From Actinomycetes bacterium (lineage in GTDB: Bacteria > Actinomycetota > Acidimicrobiia > Acidimicrobiales > RAAP-2), in contig JAJYBR010000008.1 in NCBI GenBank assembly GCA_021778895.1, positions 1 to 64,000 on the forward strand: 64,000 nt of DNA, in the 5' to 3' direction. The notes beneath the pieces are model-generated. The model was not told the origin of the DNA. It was given only the letters and a program-made list of their open reading frames with translations, and did no database searches. Positions 1-8,142 of this stretch are shown one piece after another; the stretch's first letter is position 1; each line of letters starts with the position of its first letter. The translations under genes and the position numbers were made by a program.

Positions 1-819
1 CGGGACCACGGTCGTCGCGTAGCCGCGGGCGCGCGCGGCCGCCGCGGTCGGGGCGCGCAGGTCCCGGGGGGTGGCGATCACGACGTTGCGGTGGACGGTG
101 CGCGCCTGGCGCCAGCGCGCCCGGCGCGTCGCCGCGGCCGCGCGCACGCGCGCGGCGAGCCCCCTGGTCAGCGCGAACGTCGCCACGAGCGCCTCCACGT
201 CCGCCGCGCGGGGTCGGTACGGGTACGTGAGCCCGGAGGCGACCCAGCGGGCACTGGCCGTCGGGGTGTCGACCATGACGAGGGCGCGCGACGCGGGCGT
301 GCGCACGTGGGCTAGCGCGACACCGCCCGCCAGGGCCGACGTGGCCGCGCGTAGGCGATTGAGGGTCGTGATGTCGACGCCTGCGGCGAGGCCCGCGACC
401 CACAGCGACCCCAGGTCCTCCAAGGTCAGTGGGGGCTCGGGGAGCGCCGCCAGGCTGGAGGCACCGCCCGACACCAGCCACACCGTCGTGCCTGCGGGCG
501 CGCCCGCGTCGAGGAAGTCGATCACGGCTCGCCCGGCGGCGAGGCTCGCCGGTCCCGGCACCGGGTGGTCGCCGACGAGCACCGTCGGGTCCGGGTCGCC
601 AGGATCGGGCGTGCTCACCACCAGGCGCCGGCGTACCCGGTCGCCGAGGAGCGTCGTTGCCGCCCGGGTCATCGCCCGGGCCGCCTTGCCGAGGGCCACC
701 ACGTCGACGGGTCCGGGGGCGAGGTCCCCCAGGGCCCCGGCCATCCGCGCGTCCAGGTCGAGGGCCCCGCGCCAGGCGTCGCTGATGGCCAGCGCGTCGC
801 GTACCAGGAGTTCGCCCAT
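1..819 (-). CDS. Glycerate 2-kinase (DUF4147/MOFRL family), 3' part cut by left edge
   Basis: Reading the minus strand from an ATG at 819 gives an open frame of 273 codons that leaves the window without a stop. The visible part is the N-terminal DUF4147 domain of ATP-dependent glycerate kinases: GKAARAM near residue 50, GDHPVPGPAS near 90, and the glycine-rich LVSGGASSL near 118 followed by PLTLEDL. Family members phosphorylate D-glycerate to 2-phosphoglycerate in serine-glyoxylate or sugar-acid catabolism. The C-terminal MOFRL domain would lie outside the window. The gene is divergent from the sulfur operon, so the 187-bp gap is a shared regulatory region. Family assignment is from motifs; the exact substrate is inferred. 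Confidence 0.8.
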   Translation of the reverse strand, partial: MGELLVRDALAISDAWRGALDLDARMAGALGDLAPGPVDVVALGKAARAMTRAATTLLGDRVRRRLVVSTPDPGDPDPTVLVGDHPVPGPASLAAGRAVIDFLDAGAPAGTTVWLVSGGASSLAALPEPPLTLEDLGSLWVAGLAAGVDITTLNRLRAATSALAGGVALAHVRTPASRALVMVDTPTASARWVASGLTYPYRPRAADVEALVATFALTRGLAARVRAAAATRRARWRQARTVHRNVVIATPRDLRAPTAAAARARGYATTVVP

Positions 820-842
820 GTGCGGCCGAGGGTAGTGCGCGG

Positions 843-856
843 TACCCATACGGGTA
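843..856. promoter_or_regulatory. CsoR/CstR-like inverted repeat 1
   Basis: TACCC-ATAC-GGGTA is a perfect 5+5 inverted repeat with a 4-bp spacer. It has the form of operators bound by CsoR-family repressors, which include the persulfide sensor CstR that controls sulfide-oxidation genes elsewhere. It lies between glycerate kinase and tusA. The repressor assignment is inference because no csoR or cstR gene is in the window. Confidence 0.5.
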
Positions 857-882
857 TCCTTGGCTGGCCATATGGATAGCAA

Positions 883-896
883 ATACCCATGCGTAT
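883..896. promoter_or_regulatory. CsoR/CstR-like inverted repeat 2 (degenerate)
   Basis: ATACCCATGCGTAT repeats the core of the first site 40 bp further on. It is palindromic except for one symmetric pair of mismatches. Two similar sites at this spacing suggest paired operator occupancy upstream of the sulfur operon. Confidence 0.4.
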
Positions 897-899
897 CTT

Positions 900-915
900 T
901 GTGAAAATAGTCACA
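900..915. promoter_or_regulatory. Crp/GlxR-type binding site
   Basis: TGTGA-AAATAG-TCACA is a perfect 5-N6-5 palindrome, extended by one more complementary pair (T899/A916). It matches the consensus of Crp-family regulators. Its centre is about 100 bp upstream of the tusA start and directly follows the CsoR-like repeats, so the operon may answer both to a global regulator and to a thiol or metal sensor. Confidence 0.55.
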
Positions 916-1006
916 ATCTATGACTTTGGTCCCTAGGTCCTGCCTCCTTCGCCCGGGGCGCCCTCCGTACCGTGAGAGGCGAAGGGGCAACGAAGGAGGC
1001 ACCACC

Positions 1007-1267
1007 GTGACTGTCGCGGTAGAAGACCTGAAGGACCTGCACGTCGACGTCACCGTCGACGCCCGCGGGACGTCCTGCCCCGGCCCGATCCTGGCGGCCA
1101 AGAAGAACATCGGCCAAGTCCCGGTGGGCGGAGTCATGGAGGTCCTGGCGACCGACTCGGGCACCAAGAAGGACCTGCCCGCCTGGACGCTCAAGGTCGG
1201 CAACGAGTACCTCGGCGACTTCGACGACGCCGGATACATCCGCCTGTACCTGCGCAAGGTGAAGTAA
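1007..1267 (+). CDS. tusA: TusA-family sulfur carrier protein
   Basis: This 86-residue protein begins at a GTG preceded by GAAGGAGG. It carries the TusA signature RGTSCPGP with the persulfide-forming Cys at about residue 24, followed by the family's beta-alpha-beta fold sequence and a slightly extended tail. TusA-like proteins carry sulfane sulfur as a persulfide between enzymes; in dissimilatory sulfur clusters they feed Hdr-like or Dsr systems. Here it is the first gene of a seven-gene operon and its TAA overlaps the next ATG by one base. Its position next to Hdr subunits and a DsrE protein supports a role in energy metabolism rather than tRNA thiolation. Confidence 0.9.
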   Translation: MTVAVEDLKDLHVDVTVDARGTSCPGPILAAKKNIGQVPVGGVMEVLATDSGTKKDLPAWTLKVGNEYLGDFDDAGYIRLYLRKVK

Positions 1268-1692
1268 TGGGCGCCGGCCACGGGGCCGGTGCCGCATCGC
1301 CGCGGATCCTCGTGTTCTCGACGGCGAACATCTCGGACCCCGGCATCGACCTGGCGGGTAGCCAGCACCGCCACTACGCGTCGACGATCTCGACGATCAC
1401 GGTCCCGTGCTCGTCGAGCGTCCAGCCCCGCTGGATCGTCTACGCCCTGGAGCACGGATTCGACGGGGTCTTCCTGGCCATCGACGGCGACGAGTGCGCC
1501 TACCTGCCCGACTGCAACGCCCGCTCGTCGCGCATCGCCGCCCAGGCCCAAGAGCGCCTGCGGGAGCTGGGCATCGCCCTGGAGCGCGTCCGCATGGCGG
1601 CGCTGTGCTCGGTGTGCTCCGAGGCCTTCGTCAAGCACATGGACGAGTTCGCGGCCCTCCTGGCCGCTCTGCCCGTGGAGGTGGCGGCATGA
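1267..1692 (+). CDS. MvhD/FlpD-type iron-sulfur protein
   Basis: This 141-residue protein matches the delta subunit of F420-non-reducing hydrogenase (MvhD), also found fused to QmoB. Five cysteines at about residues 48, 77, 83, 114 and 117 sit in the expected pattern (PCSSSV, ECAYLPDC, CSVCSEAF) to bind a [2Fe-2S] cluster. In methanogens MvhD passes electrons to HdrA. Here it lies directly before an HdrA with an ATGA overlap, so it is probably an electron-transfer subunit of the same complex. The start overlaps the tusA stop. No hydrogenase genes are present in the window. Confidence 0.8.
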   Translation: MGAGHGAGAASPRILVFSTANISDPGIDLAGSQHRHYASTISTITVPCSSSVQPRWIVYALEHGFDGVFLAIDGDECAYLPDCNARSSRIAAQAQERLRELGIALERVRMAALCSVCSEAFVKHMDEFAALLAALPVEVAA

Positions 1693-4415
1693 AGTTCGAC
1701 GCACTGGTGGTCGGCGGCGGCATCGCGGGGATGGAGTCGTCCCTGAAGTTGGCCGACATGGGCTACTCGGTGGCACTGGTCGAGCGCCAGCCGAGCGTGG
1801 GCGGGCGCATGATCCTGCTGTCGAAGGTCTTTCCCACTCTCGACTGCGCGAGCTGCATCTCGGGGCCCAAGATGTCCTCGACCGTCAACCACCCCAACAT
1901 CACGACCCTCACGACCAGCGAGGTCGAGGGCATCCACCGCCAGCCCGACGGCTCGTTCGCGGCCACGGTGCGCCAGCGCGCCAAGTTCGTCGACTGGTCG
2001 GCCTGCACGGGCTGCCAGGACTGCGAGGTGGCCTGCACGGTCGCGGTGCCCGACCAGTTCAACTACGACCTGGCCGCGCGCCGGGCGGCGTTCATCGCCT
2101 TCCCCCAGGCCGTGCCGAAGAAGGCCGTGCTCGAGCGGGCCGGGACCTCGCCGTGCACCGACGCGTGCCCGGCGGGCATCAAGGCACACGGCTACGTGGC
2201 GCTCATCCGCGACGGCCGCTACGAGGAGGCCTTCCAGCTGATCCTGGAGGCGACGCCGCTCGTGGCCACCCTCGGGCGCGCCTGCTACGCCCCCTGCGAG
2301 GAGTCCTGCACCCGCGGGGACCTCGAGGGCACCCTGCCGATCCGGCGCCTGAAGCGCTTCGTCGCCGACTGGCACTACGCCACCCATGACGGCCCGGGCG
2401 TCGAGCCCGCGGCGCCGACCGGCCAGCAGGTCGCCATCGTCGGCTCGGGCCCCGCGGGACTGACCGCCGCCTGGCAGCTGGCGCGGCGTGGCCACGCGGT
2501 CACGATCTTCGAGGCCGCCCCCGAGCCGGGCGGGTTCCTGCGCTACGCACTGCCCGAGTACCGGCTCCCGCGCTCCGCCGTCGAACAGGACATCGCCAAC
2601 GTCACCGCGCTCGGCGTCGAGATCGTCGTCAACCACCCGGTCGCCGACGTCGGCGCCCTGCGCGACGCGGGCTACGACGCGGTGGTCGTGGCGACCGGGA
2701 CGCCGCTCGCCCAGGCGCTGCGCATCCCGGGCGGGGAGCACGCTGGCGTCACCAGCGGGCTGGCATTCCTGCGCGCGGTGCGCGACGGGGAGAGTCGCGA
2801 CCTGTCGGGTCGCAAGGTCGTCGTGGTCGGGGGCGGCAACGTGGCCATGGATGCGGCACGGACCGCCCGTCGTTTGGGCGCGGCCGTGACCGTGGTCTAT
2901 CGCCGCAGCCGCGGGGAGATGCCCGCAAACCACGTCGAGGCCGAGGACGCTGAGCAGGAAGGCGTCTCGTTCGCCTTCCTGCTCGCACCGGCCGAAGTGG
3001 TTGCCGACGCGGCCGGCCAGGTGCGCGCGGTGCGCTGCCAGGAGATGCGCCTCGGACCCCCCGACGCGTCGGGTCGCCGCCGTCCCGAGCCGGTCGCGGG
3101 CGCCGAGCGCGTCGTGGAGTGCGACCTGGTGATCTCGGCCATCGGGCTGCGCCCCGACGGCGACGCCTTCGCCGCCTTGTCCCACGACGGGTCCGGTGCG
3201 CTGGTCGCCGATCCCCAGACCTTGGCCACCGCGATCCCCGGCGTGTTCGTCGCCGGCGACGCCGTGACCGGTCCCTCGGACATCACCCGGGCCGTCGGCC
3301 AGGGCCGGCGGGCGGCGCACATGCTGGACCGCTGGCTGCGCGGCGAGCCCCTCGACGGGTTCTACGCGCTCGACGACCGCCTGGCGGTGGTCGACCACGC
3401 CGCGGTCCTGGCGCGCCAGCGCAGCCACTCGCGCCGCGACCCGGTCGCCTCGGGCATCGACTTCTCCGTGACGCCCCGCGACTTCGCCGAGCTCGAGCCG
3501 GCACTCACCGAGGACGAGGCGCTGGGCGGTGTCGCCCGCTGCCTCGACTGCGGCGTCTGCTCGGAGTGCGGCGCCTGCTCGCGGGTGTGCCCGGCCGACG
3601 CCATCCACCTCGAGCAGCACGACGAGATGCTCGACCTCGAGGTGGACACCGTCGTCGTGGCCACCGGCTACGAGCTCTTCGACGCCTACCAGAAGCCCGA
3701 GTACGGCTACGGCACGTTCCCCAACGTCATCACGGCGACCGAGATGGACCGCCTCCTCGCGCCGACGCGGCCCTTTAACACGGTGCTGCGGCCGAGCGAC
3801 GGCAAGGTGCCCGATCGCGTGGCCTACGTGAGCTGCGTGGGGTCGCGCGACCGGACCGTCGACAACCCCCTGTGCTCGAAGATCTGCTGCATGTACTCGA
3901 TCAAGCAGCACCAGCTGATCATGGGGGCCCTGCCCCTGGCCGACGTCACCACCCACTACATGGACATGCGGGCGGCGGGCAAGCGCTACGAGGAGTTCTT
4001 CTCCCAGGGCAAGGACATGGGCGCGACCTACATCAAGGGGCGGGTGGCCAAGATCGAGGAGAAGGACAACGGCGACCTGCGCGTCTTCTACGAGGACATC
4101 GAGAACGGCGGGAAGGTCGTGGAGGCCGAGTACGACCTGGTGGTGCTGTCGGTCGGCGTGCGGCCCAACCCCGACGCGCTGCGCCTCTTCTCGGACGAGG
4201 ACCTGGCGGCCACCGAGTTCCGGTTCGTCGCCGAGCCGGCGGGCGACCACAGTCCCGGCCGCACGAGCATCCCCGGCGTGTACGTCGCGGGCGCCTCGTC
4301 GGGGGCCAAGGACATCGTCGACTCGATCATGCACGCGGGTGCCGCCGTCGCCCAGGCGGCGGCCACCCTCGAAGTCGCGCACCCGCGCCGGCGGGTGCCT
4401 CTGGAGGTGCGCTGA
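1689..4415 (+). CDS. HdrA-like flavoprotein with inserted GltD/NfnL-like NAD(P)H oxidoreductase module
   Basis: This 908-residue mosaic starts at an ATG overlapping the previous stop. Residues 1-120 are the start of HdrA: FAD motif GGGIAG, a CASC pair near 53-56 and a ferredoxin motif with Cys 106, 109, 112 and 116. From about 148 to 597 lies a GltD/NfnL-like unit: CTDACP near 156, CYAPCEESC near 199-207, FAD fold GSGPAG near 252, and NAD(P)H fold GGGNVAMDAA near 381. Residues 618-634 form a second cysteine cluster, CLDCGVCSECGACSRVCP. The HdrA part then resumes with CVGSR near 716 and CSKICC near 729. Standard HdrA lacks this insertion. It suggests electron exchange between NAD(P)H and the Hdr/quinone chain, possibly by flavin bifurcation, which is inference. 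Confidence 0.85.
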   Translation: MKFDALVVGGGIAGMESSLKLADMGYSVALVERQPSVGGRMILLSKVFPTLDCASCISGPKMSSTVNHPNITTLTTSEVEGIHRQPDGSFAATVRQRAKFVDWSACTGCQDCEVACTVAVPDQFNYDLAARRAAFIAFPQAVPKKAVLERAGTSPCTDACPAGIKAHGYVALIRDGRYEEAFQLILEATPLVATLGRACYAPCEESCTRGDLEGTLPIRRLKRFVADWHYATHDGPGVEPAAPTGQQVAIVGSGPAGLTAAWQLARRGHAVTIFEAAPEPGGFLRYALPEYRLPRSAVEQDIANVTALGVEIVVNHPVADVGALRDAGYDAVVVATGTPLAQALRIPGGEHAGVTSGLAFLRAVRDGESRDLSGRKVVVVGGGNVAMDAARTARRLGAAVTVVYRRSRGEMPANHVEAEDAEQEGVSFAFLLAPAEVVADAAGQVRAVRCQEMRLGPPDASGRRRPEPVAGAERVVECDLVISAIGLRPDGDAFAALSHDGSGALVADPQTLATAIPGVFVAGDAVTGPSDITRAVGQGRRAAHMLDRWLRGEPLDGFYALDDRLAVVDHAAVLARQRSHSRRDPVASGIDFSVTPRDFAELEPALTEDEALGGVARCLDCGVCSECGACSRVCPADAIHLEQHDEMLDLEVDTVVVATGYELFDAYQKPEYGYGTFPNVITATEMDRLLAPTRPFNTVLRPSDGKVPDRVAYVSCVGSRDRTVDNPLCSKICCMYSIKQHQLIMGALPLADVTTHYMDMRAAGKRYEEFFSQGKDMGATYIKGRVAKIEEKDNGDLRVFYEDIENGGKVVEAEYDLVVLSVGVRPNPDALRLFSDEDLAATEFRFVAEPAGDHSPGRTSIPGVYVAGASSGAKDIVDSIMHAGAAVAQAAATLEVAHPRRRVPLEVR

Positions 4416-6181
4416 TGGAAAACGAGGAGATGACCACGCCGACCACGGACGCGGATCGCCGCCGGATTGGCGTCTACATCTGTCACTGCGGGGGCAACAT
4501 CTCGGACTTCGTCGACGTTGCCGCGGTGCGCGACGCCGTGGCCGCCGACGACAACGTGGTGCACGCCGAGACGACCCTGTTCGCCTGCTCGGACGCGACC
4601 CAGCACGACATGGTCGAGCGCATCCAGCGCGACGGGCTCGACGGGCTCGTCGTGGCCTCGTGCTCGCCCAAGCTGCACGTCCCGACGTTTCGCGCCGTGG
4701 CGCGCCGCGCCGGGCTCAACCAGTTCCAGTACACGCAGGTCAACATCCGCGAGCAGTGCTCGTGGGTCCACAGCGACGACCGGCCCGGCGCGACCGCCAA
4801 GGCCGCTGGGCTGGTACGGGCCGGGATCGGCCACGCCAGCCTGTCGGTGCCCCTCGAGCCGGTGACCGTGGCGACCGTCCCGAGCGCCCTGGTGGTCGGC
4901 GGTGGCGTCGCCGGCCTGCGCGCGGCCGTGGGCCTGGCCGACCTCGGCCTCGGCGTGACCCTGATCGAGCGGACCGACCACCTCGGCGGCACTGTGGGGG
5001 GGCTCGGGGCGATGTTCCCGAGCAACCAGTCGGGCCGCGAGCTGATCGCCCAGCTGGTCGCGGAGGTCGCCGCCCGCCCGACGATCACGGTGCGCCTGGA
5101 GACCGAGCTCGTCGCCAAGTCGGGGACGTTCGGCAACTACGAGGTCGGCCTGCAGGGGCCGGCCGGGACCGACCCGGTCACCGCGACCGTCGGGGTCCTG
5201 GTCATCGCGACCGGCTTCGCCTCCTACGAGCCGGCCCTCGGCGAGTTCGGCTACGGCATCGAGGGTGTGGTCACGCTGCCAGAGTTCACGGCGATGGTCG
5301 ACGCGTCGTCGGGGCCACTCGAGTACCGGGGCCGGCCGGTCGGCTCGATCGCCTACGTCTACTGCGTGGGCAGCCGCCAGCCCGGGGGCAACGAGTACTG
5401 CTCGAAGTACTGCTGCACGGCGACGGCCCACGTGGCCGTCCAGGTCGCCGCGCTCGACGAACGGGTGGCGCAGTACCACCTGTACCGCGACGTGCGCACC
5501 TACGGCGTCTACGAGCTGCTCTACGAGGAGGCCCGCAAGCGCGGCTCGGTCTACCTGAAGTACGCCGACGACGAGCCGCCCGCGGTCGAGCGCCGGGGCG
5601 ACCAGCTGGTCGTCACGGCCCGCGACACCCTCACCAGCTCCGACGAGCTGGAGATCCCCGTCGACCTGGTGGTCCTGGTCACGGGCATGGTGCCCGCGGA
5701 GAACCACGACCTCACCAAGCTGCTCAAGCTGCCGCTCGGCTCCGACGGCTTCTACAACGAGATCCACCCCAAGCTGCGCCCCGTCGAGACGGTGGTCGAC
5801 GGCGTCCTGATCGCCGGCGTCAGCCAGGGGCCGAAGACCGTCTCGGAGTCCGTGGCCAGCGCGCTGGCCGCGGTCGCCCAGAGCGGCGCCATGCTCCTGA
5901 AGGGCCAGGCCGAGCTGAACCCGCTGGTCGCCGTCGTGGGGGACGCGTGCGCGTGGTGCGGCGCGTGCGCGAGCGTGTGCCCCTACGACGCCATCTCCTC
6001 GGTGGAGGTCGAGGGCGTCGCCGTCGCCCACATCGACCCGAGTGCCTGCAAGGGCTGCGGCGGCTGCGCCCCGTACTGCCCGAACGAGGCGATCGACTTG
6101 CTCGGGGTCACGACGGCCCAGGTCGAGCACATGATCGACGGCATGGTCGGCCCGGTGCGCGAGGAGGTGCTGGTCTCATGA
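4415..6181 (+). CDS. HdrA-like iron-sulfur flavoprotein (QmoA/QmoB type)
   Basis: This 588-residue second HdrA paralogue lacks the GltD module. The N-terminus has the HdrA region GVYICHCGGNI and VVASCSPKLH, a conserved CSW near 115, and an FAD fold VVGGGVAGL near 160. A typical CVGSR and EYCSKYCC region follows. The C-terminus from about 511 holds two [4Fe-4S] motifs, CAWCGACASVCP and CKGCGGCAPYCP. Two HdrA-like subunits with a membrane HdrC-cytochrome b subunit is the make-up of QmoABC, which exchanges electrons with menaquinone. The start at 4415 overlaps the previous stop by one base. Another ATG lies 15 nt inside. Confidence 0.85.
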   Translation: MENEEMTTPTTDADRRRIGVYICHCGGNISDFVDVAAVRDAVAADDNVVHAETTLFACSDATQHDMVERIQRDGLDGLVVASCSPKLHVPTFRAVARRAGLNQFQYTQVNIREQCSWVHSDDRPGATAKAAGLVRAGIGHASLSVPLEPVTVATVPSALVVGGGVAGLRAAVGLADLGLGVTLIERTDHLGGTVGGLGAMFPSNQSGRELIAQLVAEVAARPTITVRLETELVAKSGTFGNYEVGLQGPAGTDPVTATVGVLVIATGFASYEPALGEFGYGIEGVVTLPEFTAMVDASSGPLEYRGRPVGSIAYVYCVGSRQPGGNEYCSKYCCTATAHVAVQVAALDERVAQYHLYRDVRTYGVYELLYEEARKRGSVYLKYADDEPPAVERRGDQLVVTARDTLTSSDELEIPVDLVVLVTGMVPAENHDLTKLLKLPLGSDGFYNEIHPKLRPVETVVDGVLIAGVSQGPKTVSESVASALAAVAQSGAMLLKGQAELNPLVAVVGDACAWCGACASVCPYDAISSVEVEGVAVAHIDPSACKGCGGCAPYCPNEAIDLLGVTTAQVEHMIDGMVGPVREEVLVS

Positions 6182-6429
6182 GGGAGCGCGACCGACGCGA
6201 GGTGATCCGGGACGAGCCGCTGATGCACGAGCCGATCCGGCGCGAGCTGGCCGGCAGGCCCCTCACGGTGCCCGAGCTGGCCGCGCGCCTGGGCCGCCCG
6301 CCCGAGGAGGTCCTCCTGTGGGTGATGGGCATGCGGCGCTACCGGCAGGTCGTCGAGGTCCCCGACAGCGACGAGGACGGCTACTTCCACTACGAGCTGG
6401 CCGTGACCGACGAGGAGGTGCTCGCATGA
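6178..6429 (+). CDS. Small conserved-context protein with possible helix-turn-helix fold
   Basis: I do not recognise this 83-residue gene as a named family. It is charged and begins MRERDRREVIRDEP. A central part, LTVPELAARLGRPPEEVLLW, looks like a winged-helix or HTH core, and an acidic tail follows. It has no cysteines, so it is unlikely to carry a cluster. It overlaps both the upstream hdrA and the downstream qmoC-like gene by ATGA junctions, so it is co-translated with the complex. It could be an accessory or assembly subunit or a small regulator. sHdr operons also carry a small unnamed gene between Hdr subunits, but homology is not shown here. Confidence 0.7.
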   Translation: MRERDRREVIRDEPLMHEPIRRELAGRPLTVPELAARLGRPPEEVLLWVMGMRRYRQVVEVPDSDEDGYFHYELAVTDEEVLA

Positions 6430-7631
6430 GCGTCGATGTCGAATCCCGACCCCCCACGCCTGCTCCGGTGCGGCTCCAGCCGGGCCTGGCGGCCGACCTG
6501 CGGGCCTTTGGCGCGCGCGACTTCGCCGCGTGCTTCAGCTGCGGGACCTGCACGGCGACGTGCCCCCTGGTCGACGACGACGCCACCTTCCCACGTCGCC
6601 TGATCCGCTACGGGCTGCTCGGGCTGCGCGACGACCTGCTCGGGTCCAAGGAGCTGTGGACCTGCTACCACTGCGGACTGTGCACCGAGAGCTGCCCCCA
6701 AGGCGCCGACCCTGCGGGCTACATGGCCGCGGCGCGCCGCTACGCCATCGCCGGCTACGACGCGACGGGGCTGGCCGGCGCCCTCTACCGGCGCCCCCGC
6801 CGCGCGATCGCCCTGACGACCGTGGTCGCCCTGGCTCTGGCCGGGGCGATGCTCGGCGTCTCGCACACCGCGCCCGCGCACCCCGAGGCGCTGTTCCGCT
6901 TCGTGCCCGAGTCGATGGTCCACTGGACCGGCGTCGCGGCGATGGTGCTGGTCGCCGTCCTCATGGTCGTGGGCGTCGCCTCGATGGTGCGGGGCCTCGC
7001 CCGTCGCGAGGGCGTGACCTGGAAGACCTTGACCGCCTCGCCCGGACGGGCCTTCGCCTGGTCGGCCGCCTGGTCGGCGGCCGTCTCGGAGTCCCTGGCC
7101 TTCCGCCGCTACCGCGACGACTGCGCCGAGGAGGAGACCGAGCGCGCTCCCTGGTGGCGCCGGCGCTGGCTGGTCCACGGGCTGACGATGTGGGGGTTCA
7201 CGGGCCTGCTCGTGGCCACCATGGCCGACTACGGCCTCGCCCTCGTCGGGCTGCGTGCGACCGGGACCGCCGAGCCGGTGTGGTATCCGGTGCGTCTGCT
7301 CGGGACGCTCGCGGGACTCGCCTTCCTCTACGGCGTCAGCGTGCTGGCCCTCAACCGCCTGCGCCGCGTGGAGCGCTCGGTGCGCACCTCGGAGGTCGCC
7401 GACTGGCTGTTCCTCGCCGTCTTGTGGCTGGTCGGAGTCACGGGCCTCGTGACCGAGCTCTCGCTCTACGTCCCGGGTGGGGCGACCTTCGGCTACGGGT
7501 TCTTCGTCGCCCACGTGGCCCTGGCCCTCGACCTGCTGGTACTGCTGCCTTTCGGCAAGTTCGCCCACGTGATCTATCGCCCGGTGGCCCTGTTCTTCCA
7601 CGCGCTGGCCCGCGCGCGGTCGGTGAGTTGA
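6426..7631 (+). CDS. QmoC-like HdrC-cytochrome b fusion, membrane subunit
   Basis: This 401-residue protein has an HdrC-like N-terminus with two [4Fe-4S] motifs, CFSCGTCTATCP (Cys 36-46) and CYHCGLCTESCP (Cys 80-90). About six hydrophobic helices follow from residue 120 onward, with His residues in MVHWTG, LVHGLTMWG, AHVALALD and KFAHVIYRP that could bind haem b. This is the build of QmoC or HdrE-type subunits, which link cytoplasmic Fe-S carriers to the quinone pool. There is no CCG (HdrB) domain, so a heterodisulfide-reductase catalytic site is not expected. It ends 10 nt before the DsrE-like gene, which has a GAGAGG ribosome-binding site. Confidence 0.85.
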   Translation: MSVDVESRPPTPAPVRLQPGLAADLRAFGARDFAACFSCGTCTATCPLVDDDATFPRRLIRYGLLGLRDDLLGSKELWTCYHCGLCTESCPQGADPAGYMAAARRYAIAGYDATGLAGALYRRPRRAIALTTVVALALAGAMLGVSHTAPAHPEALFRFVPESMVHWTGVAAMVLVAVLMVVGVASMVRGLARREGVTWKTLTASPGRAFAWSAAWSAAVSESLAFRRYRDDCAEEETERAPWWRRRWLVHGLTMWGFTGLLVATMADYGLALVGLRATGTAEPVWYPVRLLGTLAGLAFLYGVSVLALNRLRRVERSVRTSEVADWLFLAVLWLVGVTGLVTELSLYVPGGATFGYGFFVAHVALALDLLVLLPFGKFAHVIYRPVALFFHALARARSVS

Positions 7632-7641
7632 GAGAGGACCT

Positions 7642-8124
7642 ATGACCGATACCTCCAAGAAGACCATCGTCGTGTTCAGCGGCGACATGGACAAGGTGCT
7701 GGCCGCCTTCGTCATGGCCAACGGCGCCGCCGCCATGGGCGATGACGTCACCATGTTCTTCACCTTCTGGGGACTCAACGCCCTGCGCCGGCCCGAGAGC
7801 GTCGCCACGACGGGCAAGTCGGGCATCCAGAAGATGTTCGGTCGCATGATGCCGCGCGGACCGGCCAAGCTCCCCCTTTCGAAGATGAACTTCGCGGGGA
7901 TGGGACCGCGTCTCATGAAGCGGGTCATGCGCGAGCGCAACATCATGACCTTAGAAGAGCTCATCGCCACCGCCCGCGAGCAAGAGGTCACGATGCAGGC
8001 CTGCACGATGGCCATGGACGTCATGGGCCTCACCCCCGACGAACTGATCGACGGCGTCGACTACGTGGGCGTGGCCACCTACCTGGCCGAAGCCGAGAAG
8101 GCGAGCCTCAACCTCTTCATCTGA
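7642..8124 (+). CDS. DsrE/DsrE2-family sulfur-relay protein
   Basis: This 160-residue protein has the DsrE/F fold signature: N-terminal strand VVFSGDMDKVLAAF, the segment MFFTFWGLNALRR, and a single likely sulfur-carrying Cys near 121 in QACTMAMDVMGL. DsrE2-type proteins exchange persulfide sulfur with TusA. They often accompany rhodanese, TusA and sHdr genes in sulfur oxidisers. It is the last gene of the operon, which therefore begins and ends with sulfur-carrier proteins around a redox complex. No transmembrane segment is evident. It is convergent with the SQR gene. Confidence 0.85.
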   Translation: MTDTSKKTIVVFSGDMDKVLAAFVMANGAAAMGDDVTMFFTFWGLNALRRPESVATTGKSGIQKMFGRMMPRGPAKLPLSKMNFAGMGPRLMKRVMRERNIMTLEELIATAREQEVTMQACTMAMDVMGLTPDELIDGVDYVGVATYLAEAEKASLNLFI

Positions 8125-8142
8125 AGGAGCGGCCGCGGCCCG

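Noticed and set aside
71..835. Long plus-strand open frame at the left end
   Set aside because: It is antisense to a frame with clear glycerate kinase motifs on the minus strand; its own translation is Arg/Ala/Pro-rich and family-less, as expected for GC-rich antisense.
1500..4382. 960-codon minus-strand open frame opposite the HdrA-GltD gene
   Set aside because: The plus strand encodes recognisable cofactor and Fe-S motifs throughout. The antisense frame is rich in His, Arg, Gly and Val with no domain, a known artefact of high-GC codon use.
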